DNA from: Oenanthe sinensis
Taxonomy: Eukaryota; Streptophyta; Magnoliopsida; Apiales; Apiaceae
Direction of reading: 5' to 3'
Assembly: GCA_028671895.1 (NCBI GenBank)
Contig: CM053796.1
Location: 25,604,860 to 25,668,859 of the forward strand
DNA length: 64,000 nt
Both the position numbers and the translations under genes were made by a program. Below the pieces are notes generated by a model. It was given only the letters and a program-made list of their open reading frames with translations, searched no databases and was not told where the DNA came from. Positions 47,521-58,773 of the stretch are shown here, piece by piece; within the stretch, counting starts at the first letter, position 1, and every line of letters begins with the position of its first letter.

Positions 47521-50500
47521 GCATATTTGTTGAAAATCCCATCTGTAAGGAATTCTCAAATGAGTTCACAAGTATTACTTTTTCCCTATCCAAAGGACTT
47601 GTGAATTTATTTGAAATCCAAATCCTCATACTTTTTGCTATTAGTTTAATTATCATGCTTACGTTGTTATATGCATAAGTGGTAGTTAAATTACTTAGCA
47701 TAAGTTAGAAGCATAATTATTTGTATGTTTTAAATATTTGCTGATTATTAGTCAATGATATCTTGCTTAATTGCTTTGATATTTTGCTCTGATATTCTTA
47801 AATATTTTATTACAAATAATTGTGATACTTTTGATATTAGTGAAGGTATTTAGAATTTCTATTCTAAATAATTAATGCATATTTCAAAACTCACTAATAT
47901 TGGAAGATGAAATATTTTCTAAGTCATGTGTATAAAATTTTCAATGTTTTATATACTTAGAAAATATTTCTAAAAATAAGTTTGTTTGCGAGGAGTTGCT
48001 ATTAGAATCACAAGTATTATTTGTTCCCTATTCAAAGGACTTGTGAATTTCTTTTCAACTAATACCTCGGGCTTACGTATGTCAATTAATAATTGTTATG
48101 AGCATGCTTACAATGTGCAAAGTGACAATTATTAGATATGGCGTAGGAAGTTAAATGCTAATATTCAATCCAATGAATATTTTAGTATTTAGCGAATTTA
48201 TTTTATCTTATTAAAATTATGGATTGAAGCCATTCAATGTTTATTAGTTTCATAATTTTGATTTGATAAAATAACAGAAGCACAATTTCTTGCATCTTGA
48301 AATTATTGATAAATATCGAATAATTGGTATCAGCGTGCAATTAATTGTGATATTTTTAATATTAGTGATAATTCAAGTTGTTTATCTGAAATCACTAATA
48401 GTAAAAATATATATGCTTATTGTTCTACTAAATAATTGCCATGTATAGGTTATATAAATGCATGTGATTGGCAATTGCTTAGTACAGCATAAGTATTTAA
48501 TTTATTTTGATTTATTTAAATCATGATGATATAAAACAATTCAGTGGAATATCTGTTCCATGATTTAAATAAATTAAAATAAATAAGAAGCATAATTATT
48601 CGTAGTATAAATATTCTCTTTTATTACTTTGTGATAATTGAATAATATTTTATTACAAAATAATTGTGATATATAGTTTTCTTTCTTTGACTGGTTTACG
48701 ATCCTGAATGTATTTAAAAAGAAATTTTTGTCTATTTCTTTTTCAAAATGTTTTATTTAAAGATACATTCATTTGTCTATCAGTTTTAGTTAAGAAAACT
48801 TAAGAATTCTTTTTCAAAACTTCTCTTTTGAAAAACTTTTCTTAAGGATAATCTTTCTTTTCTCTCGAAATTTTATCCTCTCCCAAAAGCTTGTTTTAAA
48901 TGTTTTATCTAACAAAGCTTTTTCTTTTTCTTTTTTTAAAATGTGTTTTAACTCCAAGGTACCAATCACTTGTAAAATGATTTGTTTTTAAATACTTGTT
49001 TCAATGTATGTTTCACATTGATTCATAGTACCAAAACAGTGGTTGTTGCTTTGAAGGCCTAGTACTGTATTGTTAAGCATTCATTCAACCCCAATTGTCA
49101 CGTTTTTATTTAAAGTCGGGGATACTATCAGGCAGACGAAAATGATGTAAATCATAATTGCATTATGAGTCGGAAAATCATTGTCTTCTATCTGATAAGG
49201 ATGTTTTGCAAAACTACTTTTAAAACATACAGTGCTTAGGTTTAATGGAAAAGAGTCATTTTATTGAGATATAATTTGGTAGAAGAGTAGAATTTCTTCT
49301 TTGGTATAAATTCCCGCGTTTTATTATGGGAAGTTTGCCTTATAAGAAATTCATAAGCAATAGAAACTTTTTCTCTGATACTCCCGCGTTTTATTATGGG
49401 ATAAGTATCTTAAGGAAAATTTTCTTTGGTGTCAGGCTCTTAAATGTCATATCTTTAGAACCGACAAAACTCTTTTATTAAAAGTGCTGTAATGAAATCC
49501 ATTACCATTCCTTCATATATTTTTCCTTCTCCTTGAGATGAAAAATATGTTTTGGAATGTTAAAGTGATTATCTTATTATCTTTTAAAAAATGATTTTAT
49601 CCGTTTAGCCCCCAGTGGCTACAGAAGCTGGCCAGGAGGTTGAAAACCCATCAATCTCTGACCCAGGCCTTGATACCAAACACTCTTTCATACACTTCCA
49701 TATATTAACCCCTGGAGTTATAAGGAACAAATGTTACTTAGAGGTTGATAAGGGAGAAACTGCACTAGATGCAGCAAATAAGGATGAAGTCGGAAGTGCA
49801 CCCACAGCTCTACCTCCAGAGAAGTAAAGAAGTATATAAACTGAGGTATCTGTAAGCTCATCTGTATCTTCTCAAAAGGATGCAGAGCTGAAAAGGCAAT
49901 AAAACTGTCTCTGGAATCATTCTCTCAATAGGGTGAGTCCATTGAAATTCGCTCGTCAGCCAGAGCATCTTGTAATGAGTCAAGCACACCACCGGCACTC
50001 ACGCTGATGGTAAGCCTAAACAGATATATACTAGGAACCTTATATAATTTTTGGGACCTAACAATCCTAACAGTTATACTAGGGGCCTAACAATTGGACA
50101 CATTGCAAGGCGTGCACAGTGTGAGGTATATGCATGTTAACAAACACCCGTCATTGGGTTACGAGGGAAACGTAGACTCTAATTTGCCATTCATTACATT
50201 GTCTACTACGTCGCCCCTCCTGGAAGGAACATTTCCAGATCCTGAAAAGGAATGTCCACCTCCCGTTTACGGAAAAGGTGTGAGGCAACTCCTTGATAGA
50301 ACAAGGCAGGATTCCCAAAAAGATTTTAAAATCTTGGGATAACCCATCTCAAAGAGGTGAGGCTCCACTAGACAGTGATTTAACAATTGCTATTGAGTCT
50401 GGTGTGAGACAGTGCTTATGCATGATAGATCAAAAACACCTCAACGAGGCAATTCTCCACTTGATAGTGATTCAGTTCATTCTGGTGAATCAGGTGTTGG

Positions 50501-51508
50501 GAATATATGAATTGACGGATTTCACTTGCAGGTACAGAAGGCTATATGTGAAGTGCAGAGTGAAAGTGAGAGAGAGAAACACTTAAGTGAAAGTGAGGGA
50601 GAGATACACTTGAGTGAGAGATAGGGAGAGAAAGAGTGAAACACTTCTAAGTGCTCGACACTTGGGTGTAAACACCAACAGAACGTAGTAGAAGTGAGGA
50701 AACCATAAGCCAAACACTTACCCTTGCTACTTGCTACTTCTGGAAGAAAAGTTACTATATTTTTTCCTGTTCAACGACAGACGAGAACCTTCTTTGGAAG
50801 ACAAACCATTTAAAAGAGGACCTATCAATTGGTATTAACATTTGGTATCTTTAAAAGTGGGCCATTGGAGGATTCCTCAACTAAGGGGGAGAATTTATAG
50901 TGTTATAGTTATAACAAGAAAAAGAAATTGTAGGATTCCTCTTCTTATGGGGGAGAAGTTATAATGTTATAACTAAGGGGGAGATTTTAGACAAGAAGAA
51001 GAAAATCTTATCTTCTGATCTTGAAGGGAAACAACAGATATATGGGAAAATCAAGAAGCTGTAATTCTATACTTGGAAGAACAGAAATGACTATTCCATT
51101 TATTTTCTAAAGGGAGATGAAGAATAAGAAGGAGAATCACATTCGTAGGGGGAGAACATTTTTTTTGAGCTATGTTCAGTATTGATTGAAGACGTACCCA
51201 GGAATAATGATTCTTATGAAGCTCTGTTCATGATAAGTTCTTTAAGTTTACACTATGAAGGATTTTGAAACGGAGAAAGCTCAAACAGACAGAAATGAAG
51301 ATGATACAACTTGAATATCAGTTCAGTGTCAGAGGAACAAGCATCTTTCATTTCAGTTACAGAAGAAATCTGGAAATGCATTATCTGATCCAGAAAAACC
51401 AGTAGCATTATTTACAAGTCTCGGACGATTACTTTTTCTAGTTGTTAGTTGAGTTATCCTCCCTAGGTGATTTGTTTGCTAAAGTTTAACAATCAAATAG
51501 GGGGAGAT
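47521..51508 (+). other. C 3' non-coding region and polypurine tract
   Basis: About 4 kb, AT-rich, without a credible gene. The phrase CAAAGGACTTGTGAATTT occurs twice (near 47594 and 48041). A 20-bp repeat, TCCCGCGTTTTATTATGGGA, occurs at 49312-49331 and 49382-49401. A PBS-like AATTGGTATCAGCG is at about 48322. The 49600-50760 part is conserved in D. GGGGGAGA blocks cluster at 50880-51160, and the final tract CAAATAGGGGGAGATT (51493-51508) abuts the 3' LTR. Confidence 0.7.
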
Positions 51509-53468
51509 TGTTGGAGATTACGAAGCTGTATGTATAGTAATCGTGATAACTCAACACTAGAACATGACAAGTAAATAATACTACGTCTATACAGAAATCA
51601 GCAAGACATGAAGACAAGGCAGATACAGCGAATCAAGACATTAAAAGAAGTTTTAGAGTCTACTACAGGTCACTGAAAGAAGTTCATTTATATGTTCATG
51701 CCTCAGTGAAGAACAATGTTCAAAGACTTTCAGGGTTTCAGATAAGTTGAAGATTCAGTATTGTGGTGCCACTAAAAGATTTCAGTGTAGTAGCATTGAT
51801 TGAAGACAGACAGTGTTCGAAGCATAGGAATCCAGAAGGGTAAAGACAAAGGTTAAAGAAGACAACTGCAGTCTTGAATTGGATTGTAGTAATGAAGACA
51901 TTGTCGAAGTACCAGAAAAGATTCCAGTGAAATTACAGTGTCTATCAACAGTCAGTGTTTTGAAGCAATGCAACAGTCCAAGGTTAATCAGCTGAAACAT
52001 AACAGAGGTCAAGGGAATTCAATTCAGTGTTAGTCGTTTGTGAACCAGACCAGTGCACTAAGCGTCAGCACAACAAGAAGAGAATTACCTTGATTAATCA
52101 GTAGAAAATCAGTTGATCAAGCCAAGCCAGAAGAGTGAAACCAAGTGGTAATTACTTGAAGAATTCAAGAAATATGCTAAGGTAAGTATTACTACATTTG
52201 GTGGCATTAATACTCTTGAGGCAATGAGAGTGTAGGCGCAACTAATAAAACCAAGGCGCAAGGAAATGCTGGACTTAGAATCTAAGTAGTGAGTGGCGCC
52301 TATACAGGGGAACAGGTGTATAGGCGCAACATATCTACAACCAGGCGCAAGAAAAGCTAAGGCAAAGTGCAAGTGGCGCCTATACAGGGAAACCACTGTA
52401 TAGGCGCAACAAACATCTATTGGCGCAATGTAAAAGTATTCTAATGCACAAGTGGCGCCTCCACAGGGCATTGAGAGTAGAGGCGTAACATAGCTTTGAC
52501 AGAGGCGCAACAATCATCAAGGCGAAACAGCTAATGTTCTAAGGCATTAGTGGCGCCTATACAGGGAAGCCACTGTATAGGCGCAACTAACAAAGCTATA
52601 CAGGTGCAAGGAATGTTTGCAATATAATCTAAGTGACTTGTGGCGCCTGCACTGTGAACTCAGTGTGCAGGCGCAACAAAACACCATGTGCAACAAAAAC
52701 TAAGGCAACTTCCTAGTGTTGAACATTAAGTGGCGCTTTCCCTCTGTCACCACAGTAGAGGCGCAACAAAGGCATATTGGCGCAACAAGCAACTAAGTGG
52801 CGCCTATACACCATAACCACTCTACAAGCGCAACTTGGGACTTAAGCAATTGTGAAGCAAATCAATTCTATTGATTTGAAAAGTCTACACTATATTAAAT
52901 AAAATGAATTATTCATTTTGTTTAATATGGTTGGTGGAGACACAGCCAACTACAGAGAGAGGCAGTGAGATATTTCGAAGCCGGAGAAGAAGAAGTCACC
53001 ATGATAATTCTATACCTTCTTCTCATGGGTTTTACAATCTAGCCGGTCAAACATGTCACAAATACTTAGGGCTATTGTAAAACACTCACTGTTAGCTTGA
53101 TTCCAGTTACTACTAAATACTGTCAAACATTGTAATAGGGATCTAGCTTTATCTCTCTAGAAGCAAAGAACGAATCAGTTCTTTGGAAGCCATTTATTAA
53201 TTTAACTGGGTGTAGCAAAACCTCAGGGATTAATACGAAAGTACTATTCCCCGAAATCTGTCTCGCATTTAATTACTTGCTAATTTTCTAGATCATTATT
53301 GTTTAAATCCTAAACACAGAAAATTAGTAAGCCAGCCTCCTAAACACTCCTAAACACGAACCACTGACCGAACTCTAAATCACATATCCGCAAAAGATTC
53401 GAAAGAAATTTTTGATTTAGTGAGTATCGTATTCAACCCCCCTTCTACGATACTTTCGGGACCTAACA
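51509..53468 (+). repeat. 3' LTR of element C
   Basis: 1,960 bp, identical in length to the 5' LTR and offset by 10,816 bp; the only difference I found is T at 53193 against G at 42377. The hairpin array is at 52201-52838. Confidence 0.96.
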
Positions 53469-53473
53469 AAAGA
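53469..53473. other. Target-site duplication of element C, right copy
   Basis: AAAGA, identical to 40688-40692. Confidence 0.96.
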
Positions 53474-54139
53474 GATTCAGAAGAAAAAGTAGTAGAACCT
53501 ACAACTTCTAAGAGAGCGAGTAAGATTGCTTATGCTAAGAGAGGTGTAGGAACCAAGGAGGCTAAGACGGTGTCGTATAAACAATGGGTAGCAGGGTCAG
53601 ACCAAATGAAAGCACCTGTAAAGGCAATTAAAACTGAACCTGCATCTGTATCTACATCTACACGAGCTAGAAAGGCATGCTATATCTGTAATCAAACTGA
53701 TCATTTGTCTTACTATTGCCCGTTCTATGTAGAGGAAGAAAAATCTGTTGGTTGTAATACCCTGCCTGCAACTACTGCTTTGCCTAACATGTATGCAAAT
53801 CATGCCAAATGCAATAATCCAAATTGTATGCCATGTGCTGTAAACATCATGCATGCTTACTTTAATTTAATGAATACTGCTAGCGCATCTGTTGAACATA
53901 CATCTAGTAGTAGTAAGAAAAAGCATGCGGGGTCAAAGGCTAAGACTTCAAGTCCTCCTAAAGTTAGGAGTGACCAGTCTGCTCCCAAACTTGACAAATC
54001 AGTCAAGGTTGACAAGGGAAAAGACAAAGTCAAGATGGATGCCCCTGATGGCAACAAGGCAAAGCCTTCTGTATCTGAAAAGAAAAAGGAAATTATTGAT
54101 GCCGGGCCCAAACATCATTGGGTTCCGAAGAACACCTAA
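53474..54139 (+). pseudogene. gag: Element B gag, second part
   Basis: Continues B gag after element C in the same frame (DSEEKVVEPTTSKRASK), with the second zinc knuckle CYICNQTDHLSYYC from 53678, a conserved MPCAVNIMHAYFNLMN stretch and a Lys-rich tail to HHWVPKNT and TAA at 54137. There is no extra stop in this part. The first part (38818-40692) is broken, so the gene as a whole is a pseudogene. Confidence 0.92.
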
Positions 54140-57100
54140 TCTTTCTGGATTTGCAGGGCAGTGAACAGGAAAAGAGTAAAGTCATATGGGTGCTGGACAG
54201 TGGAGCATCGAGGCATATGACCGACAATAAGTCCCTGCTAACAGATTTGGTGTTGAGAGCCGGCTCCGTGGTTACTTTTGGAGATAACAGCAAAGGTTAC
54301 ACCAGGGGATATGGCAAGATCGTTTGTGGAAATGTTATCATTGAGGACGTGCCTTTTGTGGAAGGATTGCGACATAATCTTCTCAGCGTTAGTCAGTTCA
54401 CCGATAGGGGTTTTGACGTCAACTTTGGGAAGCATGATTGTTCGATTCGAAGCAAAAAGGATGGAAGCCTTGCTCTCAAAGGAGTAAGGAAGTCAAATTT
54501 GTTCATAGCTGACATGAATTCTACTGATCAGTCTGAAGTCACGTGTTTCTACAGCAAGGCTTCTGCTAATGAAAGTTGGCTATGGCATAAAAGATTATCT
54601 CACCTCAACTTTAAAGCAATGAACAATCTCGTAAGGAAAGAATTGGTGAGAGGGCTGCCGCAAATGGAGTTTACTCCAGATGGACTCTGCGAAGCATATG
54701 AGATGGGAAAATCAAAAAGAGCCTCGCATAAGGATAAACAAGTGAATAGCATTACCGAGCCCCTACAACTTCTTCACATGGATTTGTTTGGACCCGTTAA
54801 TGTTATATCAATGTCAAGGAAAAGATATGCGCTGGTAATCGTCGATGACTTTTCCAAATACACATGGGTGAAGTTTGTGACATCGAAAGATGAAGTGCCA
54901 CATGAGATCATTAGACATGTACTGGAAATTGAAAATGTAGCAAGTCTGACTGTGAAGACTATCCGATCTGACAAGGGGACAGAATTCAAGAACTCAGTGT
55001 TAATGGATTTCTGCATATCTAAAGGGATCAGACGACAGTATTCAGCACTGAGAACACCGCAGCAGAATGGGGTGGTAGAAAGGAAGAACAGGACACTGGT
55101 TGAAGCAGCTAGGACAATGCTGTATGAGTCAAAACTTCCTTTATATTTTTAGGCTGAAGCAGTTAGCACGGCTTGTTATACACAGAACAGAACCCTGATT
55201 ATAAAGGACCGTAATGAGACGCCGTATTACATGATGAATAAACGAAAACCATCTATCAAGTACTTTCATGTATTTGGTGCCAAATGCTTTGTGTTAAGAG
55301 ACAATGCACAACTTGGAAAGTTTGATGCCAAAGCAGATGAAGGGGTTTTCATTGGATATTCTCTTGAAGTAGTAGCAGCGTACAGGGTGTTTGTGCTTAA
55401 TGATCGCAAGGTGGTTGAAAGCCTTAATGTCACATTCGACGACTCAAAGCTCCCTTCTATACAAAAAGAAGATAGTGAGCCCACTTCCCTAAGATTTGAA
55501 AATATGGATATTGATGAAGTGGATACAGTTCCTGAGTCAGTAGTGCAGGGTAGTGATCCAACTATAAATAATGAAATTAATCAAGAGTCTAGTGTTTCGC
55601 AAATTCAAAACACTAGGGCTGAGGGATCATCTTCCGTCAGACCTGGTACTAACTCAGGGGGAGTCAGTATGCACTCAGGGGGAGCAGCTCACTCAGGGGG
55701 AGCCAGTACTAGCTCAAGGGAAGCTAGTGAAAGTGCTTCTAGACTAAGTCACCTTCACTTACGAGATCAAGCTGAATCATCAAGAACATTTGCTAGGGAT
55801 CGCACTTGGAACAAGGACCATCCGTTCGAGTTAATTATTGGTGATCCAGAAGCCGGAGTGACTACTAGAGGAAAAGCTAGAGCTGAAATTGCCACTGAGA
55901 ATGAATGTCTATACTCAGTGTTCCTTTCCCAGATGGAACCTAAAGTGGTGGAAGAAGCTCTAGATGACGCTGATTGGGTGATTGCTATGCAAGAAGAACT
56001 CAATCAGTTTGAAAGGCAGAAGGTGTGGAAGCTGGTACCCAGACCAAAGAATAGATCTGTTGTTGGGACAAAATGGGTATTCAGAAATAAGCTGGATGAA
56101 GACGGACTTGTAACACGAAATAAAGCTCGCCTAGTTGCTAAGGGTTATACTCAAAGAGAAGGAATTGATTATGATAAAACCTATGCACCAGTAGCAAGGC
56201 TAGAAGCAGTAAGGATGTTCTTGGCTTTCGCAGCACATCATGGTTTTAAAGTCTATCAAATGGATGTCAAGAGTACAATCTTAAACGGTGAACTGGATGA
56301 AGAGGTGTATGTCGAGCAACCTCCCGGGTTTATCGACAGCAAATATTGTGATTATGTTTATCGACTCTTCAAATCAGTATATGGCCTTAAGCAGTCTCCG
56401 CGAAACTGGTATGAAACTCTGTCAGACTTTTTACTAGAAAGTGGTTTCACCAGAGGAGTAATCGACAAGACGCTTTTCTACAAGAAATGCAAAGATGATC
56501 TAATAATGGTGCAGGTATATGTGGATGACATTATCTTTGGGTCTGCAAATGAGAAGCTGTGTGCTAAATTCGCTAAGTTAATGCAATCAAGGTATGAGAT
56601 GAGCATGATGGGAGAGCTGACGTTCTTTCTGGGCATTCAAGTTAGTCAGAAGAAGGACGGGATATTTATCTGCCAGACCAAGTACATTCATGATCTATTG
56701 AAAAAGTATGGTCTCCAAGATGTATCACAAGCTAAGACTCCTATGGCAACAGCCACGAAACTTGACGAGGACAAAGCGGGTAAACCTGTAGACATCTCAA
56801 GCTATCGAGGTATGATCGGCTCACTTTTGTATTTAACTGCTAGCAGACCTGATATTATGTTCTCTACGTGCCTATGTGCAAGGTTCCGAGCGGATCCTAG
56901 AGAGTCACATCTCATAGCCGTAAAGCGTATTTTTAGGTATCTCAAGGGAACATCAAATCTTGGGATTTGGTACCCAAGAGATACAGGGTTTAATCTTGTT
57001 GGCTATTCGGATTCAGATTACGCAGGTTGTAGAATAGATAGGAAGAGCACTTCAGGAAGCTGTCAGTTCCTTGGAAGAAGGTTAGTATCTTGGCAAAGCA

Positions 57101-57462
57101 AGAAACAACACACAGTATCTACCTCGACAGCGGAAGCAGAATATATTGCTGCTGGAAGCTGTGAGGCCCAGATACTGTGGATGAAGAACCAACTCAAGGA
57201 CTACGGTGTGGAAGTATCTAAGATTCCTATCATGTGTGACAACACAAGTGCTATTGCAATGACCAACAATCCTGTGGATCACTCAAGGACCAAGCACATT
57301 GACATCAGGTATCATTTTATTAGAGAGCATGTAGAAAATGGAACTGTAGAGTTGCATTTTGTGTCTACTGAACGTCAAATAGCAGATATATTCACTAAAC
57401 CTCTAGACGAATCAACATTTTCTAGATTGGTTGGTGAATTGGGGATGCTTAACACCTGTTAG
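54100..57462 (+). pseudogene. pol: Element B pol, one premature stop
   Basis: The frame opens at 54100, overlapping the gag end by about 40 bases in the -1 frame; no ATG lies at its start. Protease VLDSGASRHM; GAG-pre-integrase finger LWHKRLSHL with the first finger Cys kept (LCEAYEMGK has Tyr for the second Cys); integrase MDLFGP, SDKGTEF, GVVERKN; RT with QMDVKS and intact YVDD at 56518-56529; RNase H with SDSDYAG, intact CDN near 57235 and the end LVGELGMLNTC. The single stop TAG at 55150-55152 replaces TGG of A just after the integrase catalytic Glu. Full length would be about 1,115 codons, normal for a copia pol without gag. It is the best-preserved pol in the window. Confidence 0.94.
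55655..55715 (+). promoter_or_regulatory. Polypurine-like repeats inside B pol linker
   Basis: Three CTCAGGGGGAG blocks in 60 bases, in frame within the Ser/Gly linker between integrase and RT. They are the same as in A at 27414-27480 and close to the 3' polypurine tract in sequence. Confidence 0.5.
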
Positions 57463-58773
57463 TTTTGCTACCTATCTGTTATAATTCAGTTTGTGTACAT
57501 ATTATTGTTATTCATGAATATTCATAATTAATAATGTGTACTTAACTTCATAAATGTATGTATTACATCTCATAAAGGGAAGTTAGAAAGTTTCATGAAA
57601 TTAATCTTGTGCTGATCTGTGTATCTAAATGATTAATGTCTAATAATGTGATAGGATTTAATGCTATACTTAATTTTGTAATGCATGATTTATTTGCTAA
57701 ATTCCCTGTCGTTTCAAAATTGTAAGTTTCTTAAATGGTGTGAAAATTTGTGGTGAAATCTTGTGAATTTTACATATAAATGTTTAATTCACATAATTTC
57801 ATTAAAATTTTCTAAGGCAAATCTCGATCTGGTTCTGGATCGAGATCGAGAACGACTTGTGAAAATTGGTCTAAAAACTGTCAAGGTACATCTCGATCAA
57901 TCCACATCGAGATCGACATCGAGATCGACATCGAGATGTAGATCGAGATGCGGATCGAGATCGACATCGAGATCGACATCGAGATGTAGATCGAGATGCG
58001 GATCGAGATCGACATCAAGATCGATATCTAGATGAGGATCGAGATGCGAATCTCGAGATCGAGATGTGACTTGTCTTTTCAGATTTTTTTTTGGCGTGCA
58101 AGTATATATTATAGCATTAAAAAGGCTGTTCATTATTTACATTAACTTTCTTTCTCTCCTTCAAAAGCTTAAGCTCTTCATATACACACGCGTATACATA
58201 CATTACCAGAGTTCTTTTCCCTGCCATTACATCAAGTTTTCTTATGATTTTCTTAAACAAAAATCACTAACTGTTACTTAAAAGCATCAATAACTAAAAC
58301 GAAACTCTGCTAAAATTTTGTTTAAAACTGTTGAACTTCTTGTGTTGTTTTTAACGTCATTACTGTTCTTGCAAATAGTTCTTTAGTTTTCTTTTCATTC
58401 GAGTGAGTTTTGTTTTTGTTTCGTGCTTTCTTATTCTTAAGTTCATTTGTGTTCTTGAGCGAAATAGTTGTGAGTACTACTGTTTAATCCTTAAAGTGCA
58501 ACTTTACCGCCGTGTTTGTGGTTTTCTGGATAAATAATTTATTTTGTAACGGCTGTTCACTTTAATTTTCGAAAACTCAACCGTCAATCTTTAGTGGGGA
58601 GTTAAGTGGTCATTAGTGGGGAAGTTAATTTGTTTTAATCGTGTCACTAATTACGTGGGGTAATTAGTGGGGTTCGTGTATGTTTTGTTTTGGTTGTTTA
58701 AATTTAGAACTTGTTCTCTAAAATTCATTGCAAAATCTTTTCGAACATCTCTTTTCTCGAACACAAATTTAAA
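57463..58773 (+). other. B spacer between pol and ORF2
   Basis: Same order as in A: AT-rich part, GATCGAGAT array (57814-58066), TATATATTATAG-like sequence near 58102, and AGTGGGGAGTTAAGTGGTC repeats near 58590-58630. No gene seen; the 90-aa Ser/Arg-Thr frame is the array itself. Confidence 0.78.
57814..58066 (+). repeat. GATCGAGAT array in B pol-ORF2 spacer
   Basis: Begins AAGGCAAATCTCGATC like the LTR arrays and continues in GATCGAGATCGACATC and GATGTAGATCGAGATGC units, arranged partly as two copies of a roughly 54-bp higher unit (57908-58020). Confidence 0.9.

Larger units (their letters stand above)
40693..53468 (+). mobile_element. Element C: very young non-autonomous Sirevirus-type element
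   Basis: A 12,776-bp element with 1,960-bp LTRs that differ by a single base (G at 42377, T at 53193, by eye). It has an exact PBS, an exact polypurine tract and a perfect AAAGA duplication. The inside has no intact gene, only compact remnants of copia gag, protease, integrase, RT and RNase H in the correct order. An element this young with dead genes must have been mobilised by proteins of another element. Its interior is related to D; its LTRs are not closely related except at the 3' end. Confidence 0.95.

Noticed and set aside
49615..49827. A 70-aa frame in C conserved in sequence with D, considered as a captured host gene exon
   Set aside because: The D copy (about 4560-4690, minus) shares the DNA, but I could not recognise a host protein and the frame is short; kept as part of the conserved 3' region.
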